64,000 nt of DNA from Halorubellus sp. JP-L1 (GTDB lineage Archaea > Halobacteriota > Halobacteria > Halobacteriales > Natrialbaceae): NCBI RefSeq assembly GCF_011440375.1, contig NZ_JAAOIR010000001.1, positions 930,001-994,000 of the forward strand, written 5' to 3'. The position numbers and the translations under genes are program-made. Shown piece by piece: positions 8,648 through 18,176 of the stretch. The notes beneath the pieces were generated by a model. That model saw only the letters and a program-made list of their open reading frames with translations, was not told where the DNA came from and searched no databases. How positions within the stretch are numbered: position 1 is the stretch's first letter; each line of letters begins with the position of its first letter.

Positions 8648-10060
8648 TCAGTCCTCGTCCACAGCGTCGTCTCGATCGGGAACCACCTTCCCCGGATTCA
8701 TCGTCCCCGCCGGGTCGACCGCGTCCTTCAGCGTCCGCATCAACTCGACCGCGCCGCCGTGCTCGCGGCGCATGAACTTGCGCTTCCCCAGCCCGACGCC
8801 GTGCTCGCCCGTCGCCGTCCCACCCAGGTCGATCGCCGTCTCGACCACGCGCTCGTGGAGTTCCGACGCGCGCTCGCGGGCCGCGTCGTCGTCTTCGGGA
8901 ACCAGCGGCGCGTAGTGGAGGTTCCCGTCGCCCGCGTGCCCAACGCACGGCGTGAGGACGTCGAACTCCTCGCTCGCCGTCGCGACCGCCTCCACCATCT
9001 CCGGATAGTTCGAGATCGGGACGACGACGTCCCCGAGCATCGCCGGCTCTAGGTCCTCACCGTGCGCGCGATATGCCGGCAGCACGTCCCGGCGCGCGCT
9101 CCAGACCGCGTCCATCTCGCCCGCACCCGGCGCGTCCCACGACGCCGCGTCGTGGTCCTCGCAGATCCCGCGCGCGAACGCCACGTCCTCCTCGATCCCC
9201 GAGTTGTTCGCGTGGAACTCCAGGATGAGCGTCGGCTGTTCGGTGAAGGTTGCGGAGTCACGATATTCGTTCACGAGCTCGACCGTAAGCGTATCCATGA
9301 ACTCGATCGCTGCCGGAACGAGCCCAGCGCCGATGACGTCCGCGACCGCCGCGCACGCCTGGTTGCGCGACGGGAAGGTGACGAGCGCCGCGCGTTCGTG
9401 TTCGGGAATGCCGCTCACCGCGATGGTCGCTTCGGTGACGACGCCGAACGTCCCCTCACTCCCGACGAACAGGTCCTTCAGACTGTAGCCAGAGGAGGTC
9501 TTGACGACGCCGCGTCCGCACTCGATGACGTCGCCGTCGGGAAGGACGACTTCGAGCCTGCGGACGTGGTCGCGCGTCTCCCCGTACTTCACCGCGTTGA
9601 ACCCGCTCGCGTTCGTCGCGATCATTCCGCCAATGGTCGCAATGTCGCCGCTGGAGATACCCGGCGGGAACCGGAGGCCGTGCTTGGCGAGTTCTTCGTT
9701 CAAGTCGTCGTAGACGATTCCAGGGCCAACCGTCGCCTGCAGATTACCGGGTTCGACCTCCACACCCGCCATCTCCTTCACGTTCAGAACGATGCCGCCC
9801 TCGACCGGGATACCACCACCCTCCAACCCACTCCCGCCCGACCACGGCGTCACCGGCACCCCACGCTCGTGTGCTGCCGAAAGGACGTCCGAGACCTGCG
9901 ACGTCGACGTCGGCCACACTACTGCATCCGGGAGCACCGGGTCATGCACGCTCGCATCCATCGCGAATTGCTCGCGACGCGAGTCGTCGAAAGAGACGCG
10001 GTCCTCAGGGAGGACGTCCGCGAGGAACGCGCAGTCGTAGTCGTTGGTTCCTTCAGTCAT
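8648..10060 (-). CDS. FAD-linked oxidoreductase, GlcD / D-lactate dehydrogenase type
   Basis: This 470-residue protein has a PCMH-type FAD-binding domain (residues about 38-225; GVPVTPWSGGSGLEGG and GMIATNASGFNAVKYG), then the FAD-oxidase C-terminal domain (about 230-460) ending in the conserved GTATGEHGVGLGKRKFM block. Members oxidise D-2-hydroxyacids such as glycolate or D-lactate, passing electrons to the membrane or to partner subunits. No GlcE or iron-sulfur GlcF gene is adjacent, so it could be a stand-alone D-lactate dehydrogenase. It is upstream of the ABC operon on the same strand, with a 92-nt gap holding the operon's own promoter region. A functional link is possible but not shown. 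Confidence 0.88.
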   Translation of the reverse strand: MTEGTNDYDCAFLADVLPEDRVSFDDSRREQFAMDASVHDPVLPDAVVWPTSTSQVSDVLSAAHERGVPVTPWSGGSGLEGGGIPVEGGIVLNVKEMAGVEVEPGNLQATVGPGIVYDDLNEELAKHGLRFPPGISSGDIATIGGMIATNASGFNAVKYGETRDHVRRLEVVLPDGDVIECGRGVVKTSSGYSLKDLFVGSEGTFGVVTEATIAVSGIPEHERAALVTFPSRNQACAAVADVIGAGLVPAAIEFMDTLTVELVNEYRDSATFTEQPTLILEFHANNSGIEEDVAFARGICEDHDAASWDAPGAGEMDAVWSARRDVLPAYRAHGEDLEPAMLGDVVVPISNYPEMVEAVATASEEFDVLTPCVGHAGDGNLHYAPLVPEDDDAARERASELHERVVETAIDLGGTATGEHGVGLGKRKFMRREHGGAVELMRTLKDAVDPAGTMNPGKVVPDRDDAVDED

Positions 10061-10208
10061 ACCGACCGACTCCGAGGAGACGAATCATAAGTGGAGGCGA
10101 CGAACCACAGACGCGTAAGGGTTTGCCGCGACCTCGTTCGATACGCATCCCTCACCGTCATAGGGAGACAGCCGCTGGACCAGAAACCGATAGACGATCG
10201 AGAGGCAG

Positions 10209-12626
10209 CTATTCGGCACGGTCTGGTCTCGAAACCGTCGAAACCAGAGGATTCCAACGGATTCTCGGTAGTGAATTGTCGCTCGCGACCGTACGTACAT
10301 TGGGTTCGATGCTTCCCAGCGATTCGACCGCCGTCGAAGCGTTCGCGGTCGCATCGACGACCGTCCCGTTCCGGACCGCTTCCTCGCTCACCGTCACCGA
10401 AGTCCCGTCCACCGAGTACGTCCCGGGCTGAGCGACGCCCACCGAGAACGTCCCGTTCGCATCCGTCTGCGTCTCGCGGACGTACTCGAACGAATACGAC
10501 TCCAACTCGACCGTCGTCCGCACCGTCACCGACGAATTCGGCTCTGCAACGCCACGAATTTCGGCACCCTCGACGAGCGTAAACACCTTGTACTCGCCAC
10601 CGCGCTCGACGTGCACGAGGCGATAGTTCGCAAGCCCGGATGTCGACCCCGAACGACTCCCATTGTGGCGATGGAGTTGATTGCCGAGCGTAGAATCGTT
10701 GGTGAGGACGTCCGATGTCGTGACGATGAATCCCACACGGTTTTGGAGTCTATCGAACCACTCTGTTCCGTTCGTCGACGTGACGAAGTCTCTATAGTTA
10801 CTCTGCGCGAAGCCATACGAACTGGATTCGCCACTCACGAAGTAGTTGTACATTCGATTGTGGCCCCACTGACTGAACACGTAGTTCTCCGGATGCTCCA
10901 TGTCCTCGGCCTCGCTGTAGTCGGCCATCCAAGCTGCCGCATCGTAGCCGTTATTCGGCGACGTTATCTGACTCGTCTTGATCGGGACCTGAACGATGCT
11001 GAGTCCTGTAACGAGCAAGAAGAGACCGACGAGAGTGAACGCCTGTCGTCTGTCAGGCAGATCGATCGAATCGACGACGTCGCTGGTGAACGGCGCGGGT
11101 CGTCGCGCGACGTCGATCCACGCTGCGAGATGCACGAAGCCGAGGCCGGCGAAGACTGCGACGACGATGGAAAGTTGACCGGCGAAGCGAACGCTGATCG
11201 CGGCGAGTACGAGGAAGTACCAGCCATAGACGACCAGCGGCGTCCATCGGTCATCCTCGAACATCCGGCGAGACGCCCACACCATGTAGGGGAGCGCAAG
11301 CAAGAGCAGGAACCCGAAAAGGAGGAGCCAGCCCGCTGAGTTCCCGAACAGACTCTGGAACTCGGCGATCTCCGTAGTGGCGAGCAATCGCTCGGTGACT
11401 TGCGTCGACATTCGCTCCCAGAGTTCGGGTCGCATCGAACGAAGGGCGAACGCGCCCACGCCTACTCCAACCAGATCGACGACGACCAACCCGGCGACGT
11501 GCATGTCAGTCCGGTTCCACAGTATTCCAGTGATAAGGACGCCGACGCTGCCGGCGGCCAACAGCAGGGGTGCGCTCGCCACGAGCGTCGTGTGCCACTC
11601 GAACTCCGTATGGACGAACCACGTGAGCCCTGCAGCGATCAGGACCCCGAGGACCAGAGGACCGGTGGACGCGAGAACGGAGTCACCTCGATACGCTGTA
11701 GTGAGTGTCATCGTTGCAATCGTCGCCCCGAGTGCGATGACGAGAAGCGGGCCGGCTTCCCAGGCGAGCGTCTGGGCGCTGACACCGACCGCAACCGCTG
11801 CGACACCACCGAGGACTTTCGCGTGCGCTCTCTCGTTCGACCGTGACCACGACGCGACCAATATCGTCCCGAGGAGCGTGAGTGCAAGCCACGGATAGTC
11901 GAACGCGTGGTGGTCGGCGAACCCAAGGCTCGTCCGGAAGGCATGCGCTGGAGCGACTGCAAGCATGGCGACCGACGCGAGACCAACTCGACGGTCGTCG
12001 GTAACGGTCACCGTTCCGGCGTAAACGATCAGTGCCGTCACGACTGCGGAGACGACTGGGAACCACGCGAGGACGCTCCCGGCGACCTCTGTCGTCCCGC
12101 CGAGGACGATCGTTGCAAACCACAGTACTGCGAGCATGAGCGGTTCGCCCGCCGAAACACGGAGCGGAAGCGTCGTGAGCGTCGTCTCCGGGTCGGTCAA
12201 GAGTTGCTCGAGCCAGTACCGATAGTAGTACGGGTCGTTTGAGGAGAGAACGATGGCGTCGTCCTGGAAGACTGCGGGATACGAGACGAGTCTGAGTGCG
12301 ACGACGAGCACCAGTGCCCCGACCAGTCCGGCGAGTTCCAACCGACCCAGCTCAGGCCACGAGATATCGATGTCGAAGCCCCTAGAGTCAGAAGAATCAT
12401 TAACTGCTCCATCGAGGGCCTGATCGACGCTAGCGGGATCCGCAACGCGATATCCGTCGTCCTCTTCCTCTACGAGTCCGCGCGAAACCAGTTCGCCGAA
12501 TTTGCCCGAGTCCACGTCCACGTCGTCGAACGTCCACGGCGGGTCGGGTTCCAGCACCGCCTCGAGAGCCGGTTCGAGGTCCGGTCGCTCGTCGAGGAGT
12601 TCACGGACCTCTCGGGCGGAAACCAT
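10209..12626 (-). CDS. STT3/AglB-like membrane glycosyltransferase with N-terminal winged-helix-like domain
   Basis: Residues 1 to about 75 form a soluble acidic helical unit resembling a winged helix (SAREVRELLDERPDLE and a GELVSRGLVEEEDDGYRV wing). About a dozen membrane spans follow, with STT3 landmarks: SSNDPYYYRYW in the first external loop and GFADHHAFDYPW later. The soluble C-terminal part has a carboxypeptidase-regulatory-like beta domain (TDANGTFSVGVAQPGTYSV). Oligosaccharyltransferases move a lipid-linked glycan to Asn of N-x-S/T sequons. The canonical WWDYG motif is not present; SQWGHNRMYNYF lies at the equivalent place, so activity or specificity may differ. The start at 12626 fits a TTAA box about 25 nt upstream. 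It opens a surface-glycan region, transcribed divergently from a sugar-phosphate transferase. Confidence 0.8.
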   Translation of the reverse strand: MVSAREVRELLDERPDLEPALEAVLEPDPPWTFDDVDVDSGKFGELVSRGLVEEEDDGYRVADPASVDQALDGAVNDSSDSRGFDIDISWPELGRLELAGLVGALVLVVALRLVSYPAVFQDDAIVLSSNDPYYYRYWLEQLLTDPETTLTTLPLRVSAGEPLMLAVLWFATIVLGGTTEVAGSVLAWFPVVSAVVTALIVYAGTVTVTDDRRVGLASVAMLAVAPAHAFRTSLGFADHHAFDYPWLALTLLGTILVASWSRSNERAHAKVLGGVAAVAVGVSAQTLAWEAGPLLVIALGATIATMTLTTAYRGDSVLASTGPLVLGVLIAAGLTWFVHTEFEWHTTLVASAPLLLAAGSVGVLITGILWNRTDMHVAGLVVVDLVGVGVGAFALRSMRPELWERMSTQVTERLLATTEIAEFQSLFGNSAGWLLLFGFLLLLALPYMVWASRRMFEDDRWTPLVVYGWYFLVLAAISVRFAGQLSIVVAVFAGLGFVHLAAWIDVARRPAPFTSDVVDSIDLPDRRQAFTLVGLFLLVTGLSIVQVPIKTSQITSPNNGYDAAAWMADYSEAEDMEHPENYVFSQWGHNRMYNYFVSGESSSYGFAQSNYRDFVTSTNGTEWFDRLQNRVGFIVTTSDVLTNDSTLGNQLHRHNGSRSGSTSGLANYRLVHVERGGEYKVFTLVEGAEIRGVAEPNSSVTVRTTVELESYSFEYVRETQTDANGTFSVGVAQPGTYSVDGTSVTVSEEAVRNGTVVDATANASTAVESLGSIEPNVRTVASDNSLPRIRWNPLVSTVSRPDRAE

Positions 12627-12735
12627 ACCCGAGTCCTGTCCGACTCGGTTAATCAATCCGTCGCTTCAGGAACCCGACAGGGCGCCCTCTGGATGGAAAC
12701 GTAGTCAGGCGTCGGCTTCCCGACACCTTCGGAGG

Positions 12736-12742
12736 GTTTAAC
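12736..12742 (+). promoter_or_regulatory. TATA-like box for the sugar-phosphate transferase gene
   Basis: GTTTAAC lies 26-32 nt upstream of the ATG at 12768, the spacing expected for a leaderless haloarchaeal transcript. Confidence 0.5.
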
Positions 12743-12767
12743 ACGATTCGCGTCTTGCTGGTGGACG

Positions 12768-14180
12768 ATGAATGGGGGATGGCGGTATCGGGTGGCGAGC
12801 GTGGTCGGCGTGGTGGGGCTCACTGCGCTCGCAGTAGCGCTGGTGAACAGTTCGTCAGTACAGGCGATTCTCGGCTCGATTCCGTTACTCGATCGGCTCG
12901 ATGCTGACGCACCGACCGGTGTAGAAAGCATCTTCGAGATTGCGACGACTGTAGCCGTCGTAACCGCCTCGTTCGTTCCACTCTACAAACCGCGCCCGCG
13001 GCGCATCTACGACACCATCGCGTTAGCCCAGAAGCGCGTCGTCGTCGCGATGTTCGCGCTCGCTGCGATCGGCTACTTCGACTACACGTACCGGCTTCCA
13101 CGCCTGACCTTGCTCGGCGTCGCACCCCTCCTGCTGATTGCATTGCCTGCTTGGTTCATCTGGATTCGGCGACGACCGTCCAGCGGTGGCGAACGGGCGA
13201 TTATCGTCGGAGACAGTCCCAGACAGGTCGGAGCACTGGCCAGAGACGTGGATATTCCACTGCTCGGATATCTCTGCCCCACGATCGCCTACGAGCAAGA
13301 GGCGTATGCAGCACCCTCGACCGCAGTCGCGGACGGTGGCACTGTCGAACTGGAACGCCTCGGCGGGCTCTCGCGCATCGAGGACGTCCTCGTCGAGTAC
13401 GACGTCGACACGGTCGTGCTCGCGTTCGAACACACGGACAGAGCGGAGTTCTTCGGGGCGCTCGATGCCTGTTACGAACACGGCGTCGCCGCCAAGGTCC
13501 ATCGAGACCATGCAGATACCGTGCTCACCGCCGAAGAGGACCTCGGGACCCTCGTCGACGTTCAGGTGGAACCCTGGGACATCCAGGACTACGTCTTCAA
13601 GCGCGGTTTCGACGTCGCCTTCGCCGGTGCCGCACTGCTCGTCCTCTCACCCGTGATCGGTTTGATCGCACTCGCGATCAAACTGGAAGGGAACGGACCA
13701 ATCCTGTTCAGCCAGAACCGGACCTACCTCCTGGGCGAGACCTTCACCGTCTACAAGTTCCGGACGCTGAAGCCCGACCCAGAGGGCGAGGTCGGAACGA
13801 CGTTCGACGGCAACCGAGAGACGCCCCTCGGGAACTTCCTCCGCGCGACGCACCTCGACGAAATCCCACAACTCTGGTCGATCCTCTCCGGCGGCATGAG
13901 CGTCGTCGGTCCACGCCCAGCACAAACCGAACTCGAAGCCGACTTCGAAGCAGAGACCGCACAATGGCGTAAACGCTGGTTCGTGAAACCAGGCCTCACC
14001 GGACTCGCCCAGATCAACGGCGCCAACAGCCAGAACCCCCGCGAGAAGATCCAGTACGACCTCCAGTACATCCGCAACCAGGGATTCTGGTACGACCTCA
14101 AGATCGTCGTTCGACAACTCTGGATGGTCTTCGGAGACGTCCTCTCGCTCACAAAAAGCGACCGCGAGGAGGGTAACTGA
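12768..14180 (+). CDS. Lipid-carrier sugar-phosphate transferase (bacterial sugar transferase family)
   Basis: The 470-residue protein has four N-terminal membrane spans (about 8-30, 45-65, 88-105, 110-132), a Rossmann-like middle region, then a reentrant hydrophobic stretch (about 283-305). The WbaP/PglC-type catalytic domain follows: KRGFDVAFAGA, YKFRTLKPD, LRATHLDEIPQLW and SVVGPRP. These enzymes transfer a sugar-1-phosphate from a nucleotide sugar to a polyprenyl or dolichyl phosphate, the first step of glycan assembly. It is divergent from the STT3-like gene and next to nucleotide-sugar genes, which supports a role in lipid-linked glycan synthesis. The sugar transferred is not predictable. 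Confidence 0.9.
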   Translation: MNGGWRYRVASVVGVVGLTALAVALVNSSSVQAILGSIPLLDRLDADAPTGVESIFEIATTVAVVTASFVPLYKPRPRRIYDTIALAQKRVVVAMFALAAIGYFDYTYRLPRLTLLGVAPLLLIALPAWFIWIRRRPSSGGERAIIVGDSPRQVGALARDVDIPLLGYLCPTIAYEQEAYAAPSTAVADGGTVELERLGGLSRIEDVLVEYDVDTVVLAFEHTDRAEFFGALDACYEHGVAAKVHRDHADTVLTAEEDLGTLVDVQVEPWDIQDYVFKRGFDVAFAGAALLVLSPVIGLIALAIKLEGNGPILFSQNRTYLLGETFTVYKFRTLKPDPEGEVGTTFDGNRETPLGNFLRATHLDEIPQLWSILSGGMSVVGPRPAQTELEADFEAETAQWRKRWFVKPGLTGLAQINGANSQNPREKIQYDLQYIRNQGFWYDLKIVVRQLWMVFGDVLSLTKSDREEGN

Positions 14181-14212
14181 GGGAAAGTTGCGAATACGCC
14201 GTAGTCGAACCT

Positions 14213-15556
14213 TTATCGGGTTTCGGCGCGATTCTCTTTTCGAGTTAGGTCGCTCTCCACGTGAGCGTCAAGTTCACCGAGCGTGATGACTTCCGCGGGA
14301 ACGTCTTCGGGCATCGCGTTCTTTGCATCGAAGACGAGCGAGGCCTCACGTCCGACGGCTTTGAGGTCGAACTCGTCGTGGTCGACGAGGAGGACGACGA
14401 CATCTGCCGCACGAACCGTATCAAATGAAGGGGAACGAACGAGTTTTCGGGCAACCTCGCTTGAATCGGTGTGCGGGTCAGCGACCGTGACGTCGACTGC
14501 ATCCGACAGTTCTTCGACGACCTGGAGCGCTGGGGAGTTCCGTGTGTCACCGACGTTCGGCTTGTAGGCCGCTCCGAGTGCGAGGATGGATGCATCTTCG
14601 ACGGTAATTCCACGCTCGGTGAGAGTCTTTTCGATTCGATCGGCTACCAATTCCGGCATTCGATCGTTGACGCGCTGTGCGCCATCGAGGAGCGATAGTT
14701 CAATTCCGAGGTCTTCGGCCCGCCAGGACAGGAACTGCGGGTCGATCGGGATGCAATGACCGCCCACGCCAGGGCCGGGACGGAACGCCTGAAAGCCGAA
14801 CGGTTTCGTGGCCGCCGCGTCGATCGCGTCCCAGACGTCGGCATCGAGTCCCTCCGCGAGCGCGACGAGCTCGTTCACGAGCGCGATGTTTACCATCCGA
14901 TACGTGTTCTCGAGCGTCTTCGTGAGTTCGGCTGTTTCAGTCGAATCGACTGGGTATGTGCTCGCGACGACGGCTTCGAACAGTTCGGTCGCCGTGGCAC
15001 CTGCTTCCTCGCTGTCTGCGCCCACGACGAGCGGAATCTCCGAGAACTCGTACCCGCCACCGGGATTCAGACGCTCCGGGACCATCGCGAAGTGAGTCAG
15101 CTCACTTCGACTGGCTTTCACGATCGGGCGCACTACTTCCTTGGTCGCTCCTGGATAGACAGTAGAGCTGACCACCACGAGCGTCTCGCGAGCGCCAGCG
15201 CGCTCGGCGACCGTCCTCGCCGCTGCTGCCACCGCGGACATATCAGGTTCGTCGCCGCTCATCCCCGTCGGCACCGCGATGACGTACACGTCACAATCGT
15301 CGACGATTCGCGCCTCGGTCGACGGCGCGAATCCACTCTCAAGGGCAGCCGAGAGTCGCTCGTCGGTCACGTCGTCGACGTAACTGCTCCCCGCCTCGAG
15401 TTCACCCACCCGGTAGTCGTCGATGTCGAATCCTCTAACCTCGAATCCACTCTCAGCGAACGAGAGACTTAAAGGAAGTCCGACGTAGCCGAGTCCAATG
15501 ACACCGACCGTCGCGTCACGGCTCGCGATTCTATCAAGGAGAGTTTCGTTACTCAC
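14213..15556 (-). CDS. Nucleotide-sugar dehydrogenase (UDP-HexNAc / UDP-ManNAc type)
   Basis: The 447-residue protein has an N-terminal NAD-binding Rossmann motif (VGVIGLGYVGLPLSLSFAESG, residues 17 on) and the central dimerisation helix region. The catalytic cysteine lies in GVGGHCIPIDP, and a C-terminal UDP-binding domain includes LGAAYKPNVGDTRNSPA. The GGHCIPIDP context is typical of WecC/WbpA-like dehydrogenases for UDP-N-acetylhexosamines rather than UDP-glucose dehydrogenases (GGSCFPKD). It would oxidise C6 to a uronic acid using two NAD. Its ATG overlaps the stop of the upstream epimerase gene (ATGA), so the two are co-translated. Confidence 0.88.
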   Translation of the reverse strand: MSNETLLDRIASRDATVGVIGLGYVGLPLSLSFAESGFEVRGFDIDDYRVGELEAGSSYVDDVTDERLSAALESGFAPSTEARIVDDCDVYVIAVPTGMSGDEPDMSAVAAAARTVAERAGARETLVVVSSTVYPGATKEVVRPIVKASRSELTHFAMVPERLNPGGGYEFSEIPLVVGADSEEAGATATELFEAVVASTYPVDSTETAELTKTLENTYRMVNIALVNELVALAEGLDADVWDAIDAAATKPFGFQAFRPGPGVGGHCIPIDPQFLSWRAEDLGIELSLLDGAQRVNDRMPELVADRIEKTLTERGITVEDASILALGAAYKPNVGDTRNSPALQVVEELSDAVDVTVADPHTDSSEVARKLVRSPSFDTVRAADVVVLLVDHDEFDLKAVGREASLVFDAKNAMPEDVPAEVITLGELDAHVESDLTRKENRAETR

Positions 15557-16524
15557 GAGGACACCTCCACATCGTCCCGGCGTTCAGCGATGACGTCCTC
15601 TAGAATCCGGTCGAGGTCGCTATCCGGTGTCCACCCGAGGGTATCTCGGAGCCGTGTGATATCTGGCTGTCGGTGGTCTGGTTCCTCGAAGTCCTCGTCG
15701 AACGCCTCTTCGAACGGAACGTGCTCAATCGTTGATTCCGACTCGGTCAGGTTCTTGACCCGCTGAGCAAGGTCATTGATACTGACGGAGTCGGACGACC
15801 CGATGTTGAATACGCGGCCGTTTGCTTCCGGTTCGTTCATCAGTTCGTGAACGGCCTCGACGGTTTCGTGTACGTGCATGAACGTCCGCGTCTGGGTACC
15901 ATCGCCGTAGACCGTGATAGGGTCGTCATCAAGAGCCTGCTCGACGAACGTCGGGATGACCATTCCGTATTCTCCAATCTGACGAGGACCAACAGTATTG
16001 AAGAAGCGTCCGATAACGACCGGGAGATCGTTCTCGTCGTGATGAGCGAGTGCGTAGAACTCGTCCAGGGCCTTCGCGTTCGCGTACCCCCAACGCGGGA
16101 CGGACGTCGGACCGATTACTCTATCATCGTCCTCCCCGAAGGGAATCGCGGTCGACTTTCCGTAGACCTCCGACGACGACGCAACGAAGACCGGCGTTCC
16201 ATCCGCCGCAGCTGCATCGAGAACGTATCTCGTTCCCTCCACGTTCGTCCGCAAGGAATCCAGCGGTTCGTCGACTACCTTCTCAACACCAACCGCAGCC
16301 GCGAGATGATACACCGATTTGGACCGTTCCACCAAGTCCTCGATCGACTCCTGGTCACAGACGTCACCATCGACCAGTTCCAGCCGATTCGAATCGGGAA
16401 GACTCCCTTCACGGCCTGTCGAGAAATCATCGAGTACAAGCACAGACTCGCCGGTCTCCACCAGGAGATACTCGACAAGATGTGACCCGATGAATCCTGC
16501 GCCACCCGTCACCAAAATCGTCAT
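15553..16524 (-). CDS. NAD-dependent nucleotide-sugar epimerase/dehydratase
   Basis: This 323-residue extended SDR has TGGAGFIGSHL (7-17) for NAD binding, DGDVCD and HLAAAVGVEKV segments, and the catalytic YANAK (Tyr-x-x-x-Lys) after a SSSEVYG strand. FMHVHETV and a VFNIGS segment belong to the substrate domain. Family members include UDP-glucose 4-epimerases, dTDP-glucose dehydratases and UDP-glucuronate decarboxylases; sequence alone does not separate these here. Four-base overlap with the dehydrogenase gene suggests sequential action on one nucleotide sugar. Upstream lies a 134-nt AT-rich gap and the AT-rich island. Confidence 0.88.
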   Translation of the reverse strand: MTILVTGGAGFIGSHLVEYLLVETGESVLVLDDFSTGREGSLPDSNRLELVDGDVCDQESIEDLVERSKSVYHLAAAVGVEKVVDEPLDSLRTNVEGTRYVLDAAAADGTPVFVASSSEVYGKSTAIPFGEDDDRVIGPTSVPRWGYANAKALDEFYALAHHDENDLPVVIGRFFNTVGPRQIGEYGMVIPTFVEQALDDDPITVYGDGTQTRTFMHVHETVEAVHELMNEPEANGRVFNIGSSDSVSINDLAQRVKNLTESESTIEHVPFEEAFDEDFEEPDHRQPDITRLRDTLGWTPDSDLDRILEDVIAERRDDVEVSS

Positions 16525-16658
16525 GTTCTACCTACGGTCAGTTTCCCCTACTACAAGTCATTGACTATCTTGACGACGCCCCGTCAAGAGACTCTTTGTT
16601 GGAAGGATGAATACTGGTTGATAATATCGGGATTGACATTCTGTACCACCGAATTGGA

Positions 16659-18170
16659 TTACTCCAAACGTTGAATCATTCCTTTCGTGTGGTGTGAAAA
16701 CGGCTCTGGGAGCCTATTCAATACGGGTATTACCTCAGCCGGTTCTATAGCCCCAATTTTCAAGGATATTACAGAATAAACTAGTAGACCGGTTGGAGGT
16801 ACTATTAATAAGGATTTTATCGAGGATTCAAACATGATGGAGGACAGAAAAATAACGGGGGTGGCCAGTAGTACCACTAGAAAGACTTTAGAGAGACGCA
16901 GGTTCCGGATAGGATTAAAGCCGATCCTCTGCGCTGCTCGCACGTGGAATAGTATCATCAGTCCATAACTTATGCTGGTAGCTACTGCCGCTCCAGCTAT
17001 TCCATAACGAGGAATCAAAATGAGATTGAAGACTATATTCAGGATGGCGGCGCTCCCTGTCGCACCAATCAAGGGTCTGAGGCTGCCTTTTCCTTGACCA
17101 ACAGCAAATATAGGACGGGCAAGAGCGAACCCAACTGCCCCAGGTAGTAGCAACAGTAATGGAAGAACTGCAGGCTGGAACTCGGCACCGAAATATAAGG
17201 GGACAAAATCACTGGCCAGTGCAGCGATTCCGATAGCCAGTAGCATCGTGAATAAAAGATTATATCGGGTCGTTCGGGAGACTAATTCCGAGATCTGGTC
17301 CACTTTTCCCTGTGTCCAGTACTCAGACGAGGAATGGAGTAGTACCATCTGGAGCGTATTTGGAACAAACCAAAGAAACTCTGCGACGACTAATGATGCA
17401 CGATAGTAACCCGTTTGTTGGCTTCCGACTAACACTCGAAGCAGGAGTATGTCAACATGATATAACGAAGCAGTCAATAAGATTAAAACTACACTGAGCC
17501 CATTGAACGAGAGTAGTTCACGTCGCGGAAATTCAGCAGGAATCCGTTTGAAGACCGCCGAGACATTGATTTCTGTCGAAATCAGCACTCCGCCCATAAT
17601 AGTGACAACAATACTTGAAGCGGTGTGTCCGATGAGAACTCCCGTAACTCCGTAATTCAGATACGCTAAAGAAAGAGCAAAAATACCGAACAGCAATTTC
17701 TGCAGGACTTTCAGTGGTTCACTTCGTTTTTCTAACCCCAACCCCATTAGACCGGTACGTGTGAGGGAGAATGCTTGTTGGGCTAGAATCAGCGCGGCGG
17801 TCAAATACAGATATGTTCCGAACTGTGGTCCTAAGACTGATGTTGAGAGTGGAGACCATGCAAGTACTCCATATCCAATGGCTGCTACAATCGCAAATAC
17901 TCCAGCGACTCGGATGTAGAAACCCAAGACATGCTCTGTCCAATTTGCTGTCTCGCGATTCTCGGCAATGTATTTCCGCGTTCCATCAAAGATACCGGCA
18001 TTTACGAGAATCATCGTGATGCCAAGCAAGGACAGTAAGAACGCGTAGTCACCATATTTGCTACTACCGAGGAGACGAACCAATACAGGGGTGATGAGCA
18101 GCCCTAATAGAAGAGACGATACCCGTCCACCAAGTATTGACGCGAAGCGACGAACGAGACTTTGAACCAT
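16659..18170 (-). CDS. Polysaccharide/oligosaccharide flippase (Wzx/MATE-like)
   Basis: The 503-residue, strongly hydrophobic protein has about 12-14 predicted membrane spans and starts with the RRFASILGGRVSSLLLGLL segment typical of the polysaccharide biosynthesis (MOP) flippase family. AglR-type flippases move lipid-linked glycans across the haloarchaeal membrane. The gene is in the AT-rich island and uses A/T-ending codons much more than its flanks, pointing to acquisition. It is 6 nt downstream of the FkbM methyltransferase gene on the same strand, so both are one transcription unit. Confidence 0.88.
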   Translation of the reverse strand: MVQSLVRRFASILGGRVSSLLLGLLITPVLVRLLGSSKYGDYAFLLSLLGITMILVNAGIFDGTRKYIAENRETANWTEHVLGFYIRVAGVFAIVAAIGYGVLAWSPLSTSVLGPQFGTYLYLTAALILAQQAFSLTRTGLMGLGLEKRSEPLKVLQKLLFGIFALSLAYLNYGVTGVLIGHTASSIVVTIMGGVLISTEINVSAVFKRIPAEFPRRELLSFNGLSVVLILLTASLYHVDILLLRVLVGSQQTGYYRASLVVAEFLWFVPNTLQMVLLHSSSEYWTQGKVDQISELVSRTTRYNLLFTMLLAIGIAALASDFVPLYFGAEFQPAVLPLLLLLPGAVGFALARPIFAVGQGKGSLRPLIGATGSAAILNIVFNLILIPRYGIAGAAVATSISYGLMILFHVRAAQRIGFNPIRNLRLSKVFLVVLLATPVIFLSSIMFESSIKSLLIVPPTGLLVYSVISLKIGAIEPAEVIPVLNRLPEPFSHHTKGMIQRLE

Positions 18171-18176
18171 TAAATT

